A DNA stretch of 41,543 nt from Burkholderiaceae bacterium (GCA_019745555.1 JAIESX010000014.1:1-41543); one strand, 5' to 3'; shown: positions 26,534 to 35,247, counted from the stretch's first letter. A program made the numbers and translations. The notes: a model not told the origin generated them from the letters alone.

Positions 26534-26539
26534 TATAAT
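26534..26539 (+). promoter_or_regulatory. -10 hexamer of the Mth938-domain gene
   Basis: Perfect TATAAT, 24 bases before the ATG at 26564, implying a short 5' leader of about 18 bases. The -35 position does not match the consensus. The 89-base gap between the two start codons also has to carry the alaT promoter on the other strand. Confidence 0.55.
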
Positions 26540-26563
26540 TTGACCACACTTCCCTCTCGTTCT

Positions 26564-26938
26564 ATGAAACTCCAGCCCGACAAATCGTCCGTCCAGACCA
26601 TACGCGGCTATGGACCGGGCTGGATTGCGGTGGATGCCGAAAAATTCAGCACTAGCCTCGTCCTCGGTTCGCGGGGGGAGCGCCTGGTCTGGGACTGCAG
26701 CCGCTACGAGACGCTGAGCGCCGCGCATTTCGCCCCGCTGGCAGACCTGCGCCCGGAACTGGTGCTGTTCGGCAGCGGGGAGCGCCTGCGCTTTCCCCGC
26801 CCCGAATGGCTGCGCCCCCTGGTGGAGCGGGGCATCGGCCTGGAGACCATGGACACGGCGGCCGCCTGCCGCACCTACAACATCCTGGCCGGTGAAGGCC
26901 GCCATGTGGTCGTAGCTCTGCTGCTGGAAACCCCCTAG
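26564..26938 (+). CDS. Mth938-like domain (DUF498) protein
   Basis: 124 aa from ATG 26564; a TTG at 26540 overlaps the TATAAT box and cannot be used. A small alpha/beta Mth938 fold: TIRGYGPGWIAVDAEKF, LRPELVLFGSGERLRFP, then a helix and IGLETMDTAAACRTYNIL, GRHVVVALLL. The human homologue NDUFAF3 helps assemble complex I, and bacterial members are often of unknown role; a part in respiratory-complex assembly is possible but not shown here. It has its own promoter, and bcp follows 129 bases downstream. Confidence 0.9.
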   Translation: MKLQPDKSSVQTIRGYGPGWIAVDAEKFSTSLVLGSRGERLVWDCSRYETLSAAHFAPLADLRPELVLFGSGERLRFPRPEWLRPLVERGIGLETMDTAAACRTYNILAGEGRHVVVALLLETP

Positions 26939-27067
26939 ACCTGCCCGGCATGCGGGCATGGTTTTCAGGGTAAAATCTCACTCTTGAGTTGGGGGTGCAG
27001 CCGAGCTGTCACGGCGATCCTCCAGCCTTCTCCCACGACAGCTGCTGTCACAAAAGATCAGAGTCCT

Positions 27068-27559
27068 ATGGCGATTGTTGTCAACAAACCTATCCCGGAA
27101 TTCGAAGCCAACGCCACCGGCGGCATCAAGGTTTCCAACACTTCTCATCTCGGACAGACGCTGGTTCTGTACTTCTATCCCAAGGACAACACCCCGGGCT
27201 GCACGACCGAGGCCATGCAGTTCCGTGACAAGTACAAGGATTTCGTGAAGGCCGGCGCCATCGTGTTTGGCGTCTCGCGCGACAACATGAAATCCCACGA
27301 CGATTTCAAGGCCAAGCTGGAGCTGCCCTTCGAGCTGATCGCCGATACCGAAGAGAAGATGTGCCACATGTTTGGCGTGGTCAAGAACAAGATCATGTAC
27401 GGCAAGAAGGTCAAAGGCATCGAGCGCAGCACCTTCCTGATCGGCGCCGACGGCATTCTCAAGCACGAGTGGCGCGGCCTCAAGGTGCCAGGCCATGTGG
27501 ACGAGGTTCTCAAGGCCGCCAAGGCACTGAAAAAGGCCGCTGCCGCAGCGGCCGCCTGA
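27068..27559 (+). CDS. bcp: Peroxiredoxin of the Bcp/PrxQ family
   Basis: 163 aa. The start at 27068 (MAIVVNKPIPEFEANA) fits the family; upstream in-frame starts extend into non-conserved leader. Peroxidatic Cys45 sits in YPKDNTPGCTTEA. The usual resolving Cys50 of E. coli Bcp is Met here (PGCTTEAM), leaving only Cys99 (EEKMCHMFG) as a second Cys. It therefore either works as a 1-Cys enzyme or forms its disulfide with Cys99. It reduces H2O2 and organic peroxides, using thioredoxin or another thiol. The C-terminus ends in an odd Ala-run (KKAAAAAAA). PhoH follows downstream on the same strand. Confidence 0.95.
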   Translation: MAIVVNKPIPEFEANATGGIKVSNTSHLGQTLVLYFYPKDNTPGCTTEAMQFRDKYKDFVKAGAIVFGVSRDNMKSHDDFKAKLELPFELIADTEEKMCHMFGVVKNKIMYGKKVKGIERSTFLIGADGILKHEWRGLKVPGHVDEVLKAAKALKKAAAAAAA

Positions 27560-27568
27560 GTTCCGTCA

Positions 27569-27696
27569 CCCCTGATGCTTTTGAGCAACAGGGGGATTGC
27601 GAGTCACACGGCTCATGCATAATGAATTCATGCCGTTGAGGATTGCAACTGCAAGCAGCGAATCAAGCCGCCCAGGTTTACCGGGCGGCTTTTTTG
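27569..27696 (+). ncRNA. Possible small RNA or structured 3' UTR between bcp and phoH
   Basis: A hairpin CCCCTG/CAGGGG (about 27569-27594) is followed by a promoter-like pair TTGCGA (27597-27602) and CATAAT (27618-27623), spacing 15. About 35 bases later comes the strong terminator at 27665-27696. A transcript of roughly 65-70 nt from ~27630 to the terminator would be a compact sRNA. The alternative is simply the bcp 3' end. Confidence 0.3.
27665..27696 (+). terminator. Intrinsic terminator upstream of phoH
   Basis: Stem AAGCCGCCC (27665-27673) / GGGCGGCTT (27683-27691) with a 9-base loop and a T-run of seven (27690-27695 and beyond with one G). It lies 46 bases before the PhoH start codon, so it ends bcp or a short RNA, and phoH must start transcription after it or by read-through. 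Confidence 0.9.
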
Positions 27697-27741
27697 TTTT
27701 CCGACCGGCAGCCTCTCCACTTCCGTCGAGTTCCACGCCCC

Positions 27742-29436
27742 ATGCCCCTGCCTCCCGCCCCCACCAAGCGCGCCGCCCTCCTCGCCCCTGAAGCTTTCGA
27801 AGCCCCGGCCCGCGGCAAAGCCCGCACTGGCCGCAAGGCAACGGCTGTCTTCGACGACAGCCGGGACTCCACCGACGACAAACCCCAGGCCCGTGACCTG
27901 TTCGAGCACGGCAGTGGCTTCGGCGCTGCTGCAGCCCCGGCCCCGCTCATTCAGGTGGAGACCAAGCGTCCGCAGACGTCCCGCACCGCAGCGGCCTCTG
28001 ATCACCGTGCGCAGACCCGGCCCCGTAGCAAAAAGACCGCGCCCACGGGCCCGACCAAGCTCTTCGTGCTCGACACCAATGTGCTGATGCACGACCCCAT
28101 GTGCCTGTTCCGCTTCGAGGAACACGACATCTTCCTCCCCATGATCGTGCTGGAGGAGCTCGACGGTCACAAGAAGGGCATGACCGAAGTGGCACGCAAT
28201 GCGCGCCAGACCAGCCGCACACTCGACGCCCTGGCTGGCGCCCAGGGTGCCGACATCGGCACCGGCCTCAAGCTCGACAGCACTGGTCACCGCGAAGCCG
28301 TCGGCAAGCTCTTCTTCCAGACCCAGCCGCTGGACTACAAGCTGCCGACCAGCCTGCCCCAGGGCAAGGCCGACAACCAGATCCTGGGCGTGGTGGAGGC
28401 CCTGCGCGTGCAGTACGCCCCGCGCGAGGTGGTGCTGGTGTCCAAGGACATCAATATGCGCGTCAAGGCGCGCGCCCTGGGCCTGGCCACCGACGACTAC
28501 CAGAACGACAAGACGCTGGAAGACGGCGATCTGCTCTATTCCGGCTCGCTGGCCCTGCCGCCCGACTTCTGGACCACCGAAGGCCAGAGCGTGGAGAGCT
28601 GGCAGCAGGGACCGCACACCTTCTACCGCATCACCGGGCCCATGGCGGCGCAGTTCCTGATCAACCAGTTTGTCTATTTCGAAGCCCCTGGCGAACCCAG
28701 CTTCTATGCCCGCGTGACCGAGATCCGTGGCAAGAGCGCCGTGCTCAAGACGCTGAAGGACTACACCCACCTCAAGAATGCGGTCTGGGGCATCACCACG
28801 CGCAACCGCGAGCAGAACTTCGCCATGAACCTGCTCATGGACCCCGAGGTGGACTTCGTCACCCTGACGGGCACGGCCGGTACCGGCAAGACCCTGATGG
28901 CTCTGGCCGCAGGCCTGACCCAGGTACTCGACGACCGGCGCTACACCGAGATCATCGTCACCCGCGCCACGGTCAGCGTGGGCGAGGACATCGGCTTCCT
29001 GCCGGGCACCGAGGAGGAAAAGATGGGTCCCTGGATGGGCGCGCTCGACGACAACCTCGAAGTCCTGTCCAAGACCGATACCGGAGCAGGCGAATGGGGA
29101 CGTGCCGCCACCAGCGAGCTGATCCGCAGCCGCATCAAGATCAAGAGCATGAACTTCATGCGCGGACGCACCTTCCTCAACAAATACGTGGTCATCGACG
29201 AGGCACAGAACCTCACGCCCAAGCAGATGAAGACCCTGATCACGCGTGCCGGCCCCGGCACCAAGATCATCTGCATGGGCAACCTCGCGCAGATCGACAC
29301 GCCCTACCTGACCGAGGGCTCCTCGGGCCTGACCTTCGCAGTCGACAAGTTCAAGGGCTGGCCGCACGGCGGACACATCACGCTGGCGCGCGGGGAACGC
29401 TCGCGGCTGGCGGATTTCGCGAGCGAAGTGCTATGA
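27742..29436 (+). CDS. PIN domain-PhoH ATPase fusion (PhoH2-like)
   Basis: 564 aa from ATG 27742; longer starts would cross the terminator at 27665-27696. Residues 1-~105 are Pro/Ala/Arg-rich and probably disordered. A PIN RNase domain begins at KLFVLDTNVLMHD (first catalytic Asp) and contains VLEELDGHKKG and VLVSKDINMRVKA (further acidic residues). The PhoH P-loop ATPase has Walker A TGTAGTGKTLMALAAG and Walker B YVVIDEAQNLT, and ends FKGWPHGGHITLARGERSRL. Related PIN-PhoH proteins are RNA helicase-endonucleases. No ribosome site is obvious at 27742, so the start is uncertain. A bidirectional terminator follows the stop. Confidence 0.93.
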   Translation: MPLPPAPTKRAALLAPEAFEAPARGKARTGRKATAVFDDSRDSTDDKPQARDLFEHGSGFGAAAAPAPLIQVETKRPQTSRTAAASDHRAQTRPRSKKTAPTGPTKLFVLDTNVLMHDPMCLFRFEEHDIFLPMIVLEELDGHKKGMTEVARNARQTSRTLDALAGAQGADIGTGLKLDSTGHREAVGKLFFQTQPLDYKLPTSLPQGKADNQILGVVEALRVQYAPREVVLVSKDINMRVKARALGLATDDYQNDKTLEDGDLLYSGSLALPPDFWTTEGQSVESWQQGPHTFYRITGPMAAQFLINQFVYFEAPGEPSFYARVTEIRGKSAVLKTLKDYTHLKNAVWGITTRNREQNFAMNLLMDPEVDFVTLTGTAGTGKTLMALAAGLTQVLDDRRYTEIIVTRATVSVGEDIGFLPGTEEEKMGPWMGALDDNLEVLSKTDTGAGEWGRAATSELIRSRIKIKSMNFMRGRTFLNKYVVIDEAQNLTPKQMKTLITRAGPGTKIICMGNLAQIDTPYLTEGSSGLTFAVDKFKGWPHGGHITLARGERSRLADFASEVL

Positions 29437-29459
29437 ATTGAGGAGCAATTACCTCAAAC

Positions 29460-29484
29460 AAAAGGGGCTGTGAAGCCCCTTTTT
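29460..29484. terminator. Bidirectional terminator between phoH and dnaB
   Basis: Stem AAAAGGGGCT (29460-29469) / AGCCCCTTTT (29474-29483) with a GTGA loop. It has T-rich sequence on both sides (TTTTTGTT on plus, TTTTGTTTGAGG on minus), and sits between two convergent genes. Confidence 0.9.
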
Positions 29485-29498
29485 GTTGCCGGCACGAT

Positions 29499-30908
29499 TC
29501 AGAAATCGCCGCTGCCGTAGCCCGCGGCCAGGTTCTCGAAGCGCGTCAGCGGCTTGAGGAAGGCCAGCTTGACCGTCCCCGTGGGACCGTTACGCTGCTT
29601 GGCGATGATGATCTCGGCCACACCCGGCTCCTTGCAGGCTTCTTTGGTGTAGTACTCGTCGCGGTAGATGAACATGATGATGTCCGCGTCCTGCTCAATG
29701 GCGCCGGATTCACGCAGGTCGCTCATCATGGGGCGCTTGTCGGGGCGCTGCTCCACGCTGCGGTTGAGCTGGGAGAGCGCGATCACGGGGCAGCCCAGCT
29801 CCTTGGCCAGCATCTTGAGCCCCCGGGAGATCTCGCCCAGCTCGGTGGCGCGGTTCTCGTCACTGCCTCCCGAGCCGCTCATGAGCTGCAGGTAGTCCAC
29901 CACGATCAGGCCGAGCTTGCCACACTGGCGCGCCAGGCGGCGCGCGTTGGCGCGCAGCTCGCTGGCCGTCAGGCCGGCGGTCTCGTCGATGTGCAGGGAG
30001 ATGGTGCGCAGCTTCTCAATGGCCTCGGTCAGGCGCGGCCACTCCTCGTCCGTCAGCTTGCCGGTGCGCAGATGGCCCTGGTCGATGCGTCCGATCGAGC
30101 CCACGATACGCACCGCCAGCTGGGCCGCCCCCATTTCCATGGAGAACACCGCCACGGGCAGCCCCTCATTGAGCGCCACGTGCTCGGCGATGTTGATGGC
30201 GAAGGCCGTCTTGCCCATGGACGGACGCGCGGCCAGCACCACCATGTCGCCCGCCTGCAGGCCGGCCGTCATGCGGTCCAGGTCGTAGAAGCCCGTGGGC
30301 ACGCCGGTGACGTCGTTCGGGTTGTCCGCCATCTCCTGCACGCGGTCCAGCAGGTCCACCACCAGCGTGTCCATGGACTGGAAACCGCGCTTCATGCGCG
30401 AACCTTCCTCGCCGATGTTGAAGATCTTCTGCTCGGACTCGTCCAGGATCTGCGCCACCGGCTTGCCCTGGGGGTTGAAGGCGTTGGTGGCGATCTCGTC
30501 GCTGGCCGCCACCAGCTTGCGCAGGATGGCGCGCTCGCGCACGATCTCGGCGTAGCGGCGGATGTTGCCCGCGCTGGGCACGTACTGGGCCAGGGCGTTG
30601 AGGTAGGCCAGCCCGCCCACCTCCTCGGCCTTGCCCAGGCTCTGCAGGTGCTCGAAGACCGTGATCACGTCGGCCGGGCGGCTGGCGTTGATCAGGCTGG
30701 CCATGGCGGCGTAGATCAGTCTGTGCTCGTAGCGGTAGAAGTCGCCGTCACCCAGCAGATCACCCACGCGGTCCCAGGCGCCGTTGTCCAGCAGCAGGCC
30801 ACCCAGCACGCTGGACTCGGCTTCGATGGAATGCGGGGGGACGCGCAGCTGCGCGATCTGGCGGTCGGGGCTGTAGCCCTCGTCTACGGCGGTCAAAACG
30901 GCGGACAT
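29499..30908 (-). CDS. dnaB: Replicative DNA helicase DnaB
   Basis: 469 aa. The N-terminal helical domain begins at PPHSIEAESSVLGGLLLDN and is joined by a linker to the RecA-like core. Walker A is AARPSMGKTAFAINIAEHVA; other core motifs are FSMEMGAAQL, IVVDYLQLMSGSG (Walker B) and SQLNRSVEQRPDKRPMMSDL, with IYRDEYY in the C-terminal part. It unwinds DNA at the replication fork as a hexamer. No intein is inserted at the usual sites. It follows the rplI operon but is separated by 184 bases and a terminator, so it probably has its own promoter. Ribosome site GAGGAA lies somewhat far from the ATG. Confidence 0.98.
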   Translation of the reverse strand: MSAVLTAVDEGYSPDRQIAQLRVPPHSIEAESSVLGGLLLDNGAWDRVGDLLGDGDFYRYEHRLIYAAMASLINASRPADVITVFEHLQSLGKAEEVGGLAYLNALAQYVPSAGNIRRYAEIVRERAILRKLVAASDEIATNAFNPQGKPVAQILDESEQKIFNIGEEGSRMKRGFQSMDTLVVDLLDRVQEMADNPNDVTGVPTGFYDLDRMTAGLQAGDMVVLAARPSMGKTAFAINIAEHVALNEGLPVAVFSMEMGAAQLAVRIVGSIGRIDQGHLRTGKLTDEEWPRLTEAIEKLRTISLHIDETAGLTASELRANARRLARQCGKLGLIVVDYLQLMSGSGGSDENRATELGEISRGLKMLAKELGCPVIALSQLNRSVEQRPDKRPMMSDLRESGAIEQDADIIMFIYRDEYYTKEACKEPGVAEIIIAKQRNGPTGTVKLAFLKPLTRFENLAAGYGSGDF

Positions 30909-31035
30909 GCGGTGTGATTTCCTCGTGATTTCCGATCCTACGTCGCCCGGGCGCCGGCCGCAAATGAAAGGCTGTGGACAAGCCTGTGAAGACCGGTGGA
31001 CAGGCTGTGGGTGGTCCGGGACAAGTCCGGGACAG

Positions 31036-31076
31036 ACAAAGAAAAAGCCGCCCGGGCTCGCACCCCGGCGGCTTTT
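31036..31076 (-). terminator. Terminator of the rpsF-priB-rpsR-rplI operon
   Basis: Stem AAAAGCCGCC (31043-31052) / GGCGGCTTTT (31067-31076) extended by GGG/CCC pairs inside. On the minus strand it is followed by a T-rich run (TTTTTCTTT). It begins 17 bases after the rplI stop. Confidence 0.88.
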
Positions 31077-31092
31077 CAGAGGAGCGTGCCGA

Positions 31093-31545
31093 TCAGGCGG
31101 TTTCGCCGTAGACCGAGATGGTGATCTCGACCACCACGTCGGTATGCAGGGCCACGCTGACGGTGCTGTCGCCGACCATCTTGATCGGGCCGTTGGGCAT
31201 GCGCACGGCGGCCTTGCTCACCTGGTAGCCGGCCTTGGCCAGCTCTTCGGCGATGTCGTAGTTGGTGACGGAGCCGAACAGACGGCCGTCCACGCCGGCC
31301 TTCTGGGTCAGCTTGAGCGTGGTGCCGGCCAGCTTCTCACCCAGAGCCTGGGCTTCGGCCAGCTTGGCGGCGGCGGCCTTCTCGAGCTCGGCGCGGCGGG
31401 CTTCGAAGTCCTTCTTGGCCTCTTCGGTGGCGCGCTTGGCACGGCCGGAGGGGATCAGGAAATTGCGGGCGTAGCCGTCTTTCACCTTGACGATCTCGCC
31501 GAGGTTGCCGAGGTTCACGACCTTGTCGAGCAGAATCACTTGCAT
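31093..31545 (-). CDS. rplI: 50S ribosomal protein L9
   Basis: 150 aa, normal length. It begins [32 protein letters not shown] in two typical L9 segments, with the long central helix ([20 protein letters not shown]) and a C-terminal domain ([33 protein letters not shown]). It binds 23S rRNA at the base of the L1 stalk. Ribosome site AAGGAG precedes the ATG. It is last in the operon, 11 bases after rpsR, with the terminator directly downstream. Confidence 0.98.
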   Translation of the reverse strand: MQVILLDKVVNLGNLGEIVKVKDGYARNFLIPSGRAKRATEEAKKDFEARRAELEKAAAAKLAEAQALGEKLAGTTLKLTQKAGVDGRLFGSVTNYDIAEELAKAGYQVSKAAVRMPNGPIKMVGDSTVSVALHTDVVVEITISVYGETA

Positions 31546-31556
31546 GGTCGTTCTCC

Positions 31557-31838
31557 TTAGATCTTGTGCTGGTCGCTGTACGGCAGCAGGGCCAGGAAGC
31601 GGGCACGCTTGATGGCCGTGTTGAGCTGACGCTGGTAGATGGCGCGGGTGCCGGTCAGGCGGGCCGGGATGATCTTGCCGTTCTCGGCGATGAAATCACG
31701 CAGGGTGTCGATGTCCTTGTAGTCGATCTCTTCGACGCCGGCGACAGTGAAGCGGCAGAAACGCTTGCGCTTGAACAGCAGCGACTGGGTGTTGCGCTTG
31801 GGGCGCTTGTCCTTGTTGAACTTCTTGAACGTGGCCAT
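31557..31838 (-). CDS. rpsR: 30S ribosomal protein S18
   Basis: 93 aa. The core is the S18 signature [22 protein letters not shown], then [32 protein letters not shown], read in two pieces. The N-terminal extension is Lys/Arg-rich. It forms a platform heterodimer with S6, whose gene rpsF leads the operon. A strong GGAGG precedes the ATG. It lies between priB (12 bases) and rplI (11 bases). Confidence 0.98.
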   Translation of the reverse strand: MATFKKFNKDKRPKRNTQSLLFKRKRFCRFTVAGVEEIDYKDIDTLRDFIAENGKIIPARLTGTRAIYQRQLNTAIKRARFLALLPYSDQHKI

Positions 31839-31850
31839 GGGGCCTCCTGT

Positions 31851-32150
31851 TTAAATCTGACTGAACTCTTGGATGTGGAACACCAGGGTCTTGCCGTTGC
31901 GGGGAGTGGCGACAAAGCCTTGGAACCTCCAGCTGCTGCCGATGGCCTGCCTCGCAAGCCGCTCGGCCAGGGCGCCGAAGGCGACTGCCTTGACGCTGGC
32001 TTTCACCTGCCTGTCCTGCCCCGCTTCCTGGAGCAGCGACTCGTGTTCGAGTCTCAGATCCAGGGCCGGCAATCCGGCCGGCGTGTATCGCTGAGCGCCG
32101 AGCTCGACGATGGTGGCAGTCAGAACCAGCTGGTTGGCGCCGGGGTTCAC
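31851..32150 (-). CDS. priB: Primosomal replication protein N (PriB)
   Basis: 99 aa single-OB-fold protein: NQLVLTATIVELGAQRYTPAG and LPALDLRLEHES are the PriB opening, and WRFQGFVATPRNGKTLVFH is the closing strand pair. It helps PriA reload DnaB at stalled forks. The start is GTG at 32150; GAGGA lies immediately before it, so spacing is unusually tight and initiation may be weak, as would suit a minor protein between ribosomal genes. No in-frame ATG fits better. It sits between rpsF and rpsR, the usual betaproteobacterial order. Confidence 0.94.
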   Translation of the reverse strand: MNPGANQLVLTATIVELGAQRYTPAGLPALDLRLEHESLLQEAGQDRQVKASVKAVAFGALAERLARQAIGSSWRFQGFVATPRNGKTLVFHIQEFSQI

Positions 32151-32165
32151 TCCTCGCTGACGGGC

Positions 32166-32531
32166 TTAGGCCTGGAACTCCGCCTGCTGGGCCTTGCGGG
32201 CGTCTTCACGCTCGACGGTCTTCATCATGGAAGACGGGCCGGTCTCGGCCTTCTTCTTGACCACCGTCAGGTGACGCAGCACGGCGTCGTTGAACTTGAA
32301 GGCATGCTCCAGTTCGGCCATCACGGCCTGGTCAGCCTCGATGTTCAGGCACAGGTAGTGGGCCTTGGCCAGCTTGTTGATCATGTAGACCATCTGACGA
32401 CGGCCCCAGTCTTCAACACGGTGGATCTTGCCGTTGCCGGCAGTGATCATGCCCTTGTAACGCTCGAGCATGGCGGGAACCTGCTCGCTCTGGTCCGGAT
32501 GGATCATCAGGACGATTTCGTAATGACGCAT
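32166..32531 (-). CDS. rpsF: 30S ribosomal protein S6
   Basis: 121 aa from ATG 32531, preceded by an excellent AAGGAGTATCC. It begins [19 protein letters not shown], with [21 protein letters not shown] (here [16 protein letters not shown]) and [18 protein letters not shown] motifs. Longer in-frame extension to 32681 runs through the promoter and is not used. It is first in the operon rpsF-priB-rpsR-rplI. The C-terminal ~20 residues are a charged tail as in many S6 proteins. Confidence 0.98.
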   Translation of the reverse strand: MRHYEIVLMIHPDQSEQVPAMLERYKGMITAGNGKIHRVEDWGRRQMVYMINKLAKAHYLCLNIEADQAVMAELEHAFKFNDAVLRHLTVVKKKAETGPSSMMKTVEREDARKAQQAEFQA

Positions 32532-32597
32532 GGATACTCCTTGTGGATGGAAGCCGCCCCCGGCGTCAACTGGGGTGCGGCAAGGCGGGAACCCGGC

Positions 32598-32603
32598 ATT
32601 ATA
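32598..32603 (-). promoter_or_regulatory. -10 hexamer of the rpsF operon
   Basis: Perfect TATAAT on the minus strand in a very GC-rich gap, 66 bases before the rpsF ATG. The -35 region (near 32621-32626) does not match TTGACA well. Being the only AT-rich patch between the exonuclease stop and rpsF, it is a good promoter candidate. Confidence 0.6.
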
Positions 32604-32634
32604 GCCCATGCAGGGCGGCTGGCCCGCCCCCTCC

Positions 32635-33285
32635 TCAGGCCCGGGCAATCCAGCGCTGCTGCCGGGCCAGGCGCTCCACATCGGCCCAGCGCCGGCACTG
32701 GGCGGCCACGCTGGGCCAGACGCGCAGCAGCAGCTCGCATTCCGCGAGGGTGTCGGCCGCGGCCTGGTGGCGCACCGTGCACTCGATGCCGAAATGGCGC
32801 ATCCACTCGTCCAGGGAGCGGGCCCGCACCTTCTCGTGGGTGACGGCGCAGAGCTGCTCGATGTCCACCCAGGGGTTGGTCAGGGTGCGCCCCAGATGCA
32901 GTTTCATGTGGCGCATGATAAGGGTCTGGTCGAAAGCCGCATGGAAGGCCAGCAGCGGCGACTGCCAGACATAGCCGGCAAAGGCCTCCAGCGCCTGCGC
33001 CGGGTCCATGCCCTCGCGCTGGCTCTGCACGCCGATGCCATGCAGCAGGATGTTGTCCTTGGCGGCCGTGACCTGCTCCTGGCGCAGCACGACCTCGAAG
33101 CTGTCGCCCAGGTCCACGCTCAGGCGCCTGTGCTCCCAGTCGACCTTCAGTGCAATGGCCGCGATGGCCAGCAGACGGTCATGGTAAGGGTCGAGGCCGC
33201 TGGTCTCGACGTCGAGCATGATCCAGCGCTGCTCGTTCACCCCGCTGCGCCCGCGGGCACCGGACAACCAGTTGCGCCAGTCCAT
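32635..33285 (-). CDS. DnaQ-like DEDDh 3'-5' exonuclease
   Basis: 216 aa. Exo [14 protein letters not shown] (catalytic Asp25 and Glu27), Exo [14 protein letters not shown] (Asp), and Exo [17 protein letters not shown] (His and Asp five residues on), i.e. the DEDDh arrangement. The N-terminal 20 residues precede the fold. It is close to DNA polymerase III epsilon-like proteins, but no clamp-binding motif is seen. The stop of the DUF294 gene is only two bases upstream of its ATG, so the two are one transcription unit. The pairing of DUF294 protein and exonuclease next to this symporter type recurs in proteobacteria; the reason is not known. Confidence 0.92.
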   Translation of the reverse strand: MDWRNWLSGARGRSGVNEQRWIMLDVETSGLDPYHDRLLAIAAIALKVDWEHRRLSVDLGDSFEVVLRQEQVTAAKDNILLHGIGVQSQREGMDPAQALEAFAGYVWQSPLLAFHAAFDQTLIMRHMKLHLGRTLTNPWVDIEQLCAVTHEKVRARSLDEWMRHFGIECTVRHQAAADTLAECELLLRVWPSVAAQCRRWADVERLARQQRWIARA

Positions 33286-33287
33286 GT

Positions 33288-35198
33288 TCAGCGCTCGTAG
33301 TCCAGCTGCAGGCGCTGCTGCAGGCTGCGCGCCACCCTGAAGGTCTCCTTCAGGATGCGCCGGTCGATGTCGTTGAGGCTGTCGACCACGATGTGGTTGG
33401 GCTGCTCACCCGCGGCCGCCCCCTCCAGCTGGATCTGCAGGCGCAGCATCTGCAGGAACTCGAAGCCGCGCACCCAGGCTTCGTACTCGGCCGCCGTCAC
33501 GCCCAGCACGGGGCCCACCGCCTCCAGGCGCTCGCGCGTGGAGGTCGCCGCCACACCCTGCGATAGCGCGTACAGGCGCGCACCGTCGACGAAGATGGCC
33601 GTGCCCTGCAGCTTGAGGTCGATACGACCCTCATCGTCGGCTGCGATGCCGCCCATCCAGTTCAGCGGCGGCTCGCGGGTCAGCGCGTTGAGCGCGAGCT
33701 GCTTGAGAAAGCGCGGCACCCGGCTCGCCGCCCGGTTGACCTCCTGACGCAGGCGATGGGCCAGCGTCAGGTCGCCGGCCAGCGGCCGGAAATCGAAATA
33801 GATGCTGGCATTGAGCAGGTCCTGCGGGGCCCCGTGCTCGATCCAGTGCGAGAAACGCTCACGCCATTCACGCAGGGTCAGGCAGCAGGCCGGGTTGCCG
33901 GCCATGATGCCGCCCTTGCACAGGGGGTAGCCGCAGTCGTCCAGCGCCTGATTGACGTCGCGCGCAAAGACCAGTGCGGTCTGCCGGGCGGCCGCGCTGA
34001 TGTCGTCGGGCAGGATGAGCGCGTTGTCCTGATCGGTCGCGATCGTCTGCTCGTTGCGGCCCTCGGAGCCCAGGGCCAGCCAGCACAGCCGGCTCAGGTC
34101 CACGCCGTGCTCGGTGGCCTTGATTTCGAGCAGGCGCTCGGTCAGCACATCGTTGAGGTGGCTGATCAGGGCCGTGAGCTGGCGTGCCTGCACGCCCTGG
34201 CTCAGCAGGCTGCGTGCAAAGCGGCGGATGTCCTGCGCCACGAGTCTGAGCATGTCCACGTCGACCGCGGCGCGGATCGAGGTGCTGACATGCTTGAGGC
34301 TCAGGCGCTGCATGGCGAAGAGGTCGCGCTCGGACACGATGCCGATCACCATGCCGTCGCGCGTGATGGGCACGTGGCGGATGGTGTGGCGGCTCATGAG
34401 CAGCGCAGCGTCCTCGGCGGTGTGCTCATGAGACAGATGGTGCACGGGCGAGACCATGACCTCACCGATCGGCGTCTCCAGCGGCACCGCACCCAGCGTC
34501 ACGCGGCCCAGCACGTCCTCGCGCGAGAGGATGCCCAGGGGTTCGCCGCGCTCGCTGGTCACGAGCATGGAGCCGATGCGGCGCTCGTGCATCTCGGTCA
34601 GGGCCTCGCGCAGCGGCGTCTCGGGCCGGCAGGTCACGGGCGCGCGCTGCACCAGCTCGCCCAGCGCAGTCTCGAGCGATTGCTCGGCCAGGGTCTGGGA
34701 GGAATAGGCCACCTGCAGCGCCTGGCGGGAAAGATCGAGGAACTTGAGCACCCGGCGGTTGAGGAAGTCCGCGAAAGGCACGCTCTGCTGGGCCAGGGTC
34801 TGCATGGCCTCCACGGTGAGGGCCAGCACGAAGGTGTCCTGCGTGGCCTCGTAGGTGGCCGTCACGGCACGCCGGGCGATGGCGGCGCTGATGGGAAACA
34901 GGTCGCCGGTCTCGTACTCGAAGGCACCGCCTTCGAGATCGGCCAGGCCGCGCTTGCCGCTGACGGCGCCGCGGCGGATAAAGAAAAGACGGTTAACCTC
35001 GCCACTGGCGGGTTCAAACAGGATCTCGCCGGGGGCGAAATAGAGCTGCTCGGCGTGCGACAGGAAGAAATCCAGATCAGCTACGGCCATCAGCGAAAAC
35101 GGGGTGTAACGGGCCAGCTCCTGGCGCAGATTGGCCAGCAGGCTGCTCGAAGGCATCTGGGCGGTGGTCACGGTGGCGGGAGCAGTCGCTTGTGTCAT
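33288..35198 (-). CDS. cNMP-binding / CBS pair / DUF294 nucleotidyltransferase-like signalling protein
   Basis: 636 aa from ATG 35198 (AGGATCCCTCCC upstream). In order: a cyclic-nucleotide-binding-like beta-roll (~30-140; FAPGEILFEPASGEVNRLFF, here without the classical Arg-Ala phosphate-binding cassette in full), two CBS motifs (~170-300; MHERRIGSMLVTSERGEPLG and IRHVPITRDGMVIGIVSERDL), then DUF294 with the GlnD-like nucleotidyltransferase signature LALGSEGRNEQTIATDQDNA, and a DUF294 C-terminal helical domain. It is cytosolic and likely senses adenine nucleotides. It lies just after the symporter terminator and is coupled to the exonuclease gene, suggesting control of, or signalling from, the transporter. 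Confidence 0.92.
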   Translation of the reverse strand: MTQATAPATVTTAQMPSSSLLANLRQELARYTPFSLMAVADLDFFLSHAEQLYFAPGEILFEPASGEVNRLFFIRRGAVSGKRGLADLEGGAFEYETGDLFPISAAIARRAVTATYEATQDTFVLALTVEAMQTLAQQSVPFADFLNRRVLKFLDLSRQALQVAYSSQTLAEQSLETALGELVQRAPVTCRPETPLREALTEMHERRIGSMLVTSERGEPLGILSREDVLGRVTLGAVPLETPIGEVMVSPVHHLSHEHTAEDAALLMSRHTIRHVPITRDGMVIGIVSERDLFAMQRLSLKHVSTSIRAAVDVDMLRLVAQDIRRFARSLLSQGVQARQLTALISHLNDVLTERLLEIKATEHGVDLSRLCWLALGSEGRNEQTIATDQDNALILPDDISAAARQTALVFARDVNQALDDCGYPLCKGGIMAGNPACCLTLREWRERFSHWIEHGAPQDLLNASIYFDFRPLAGDLTLAHRLRQEVNRAASRVPRFLKQLALNALTREPPLNWMGGIAADDEGRIDLKLQGTAIFVDGARLYALSQGVAATSTRERLEAVGPVLGVTAAEYEAWVRGFEFLQMLRLQIQLEGAAAGEQPNHIVVDSLNDIDRRILKETFRVARSLQQRLQLDYER

Positions 35199-35247
35199 GG
35201 GAGGGATCCTGCCTTGCACTGATGGGACAGCTTAGCGCAAAACCCCG

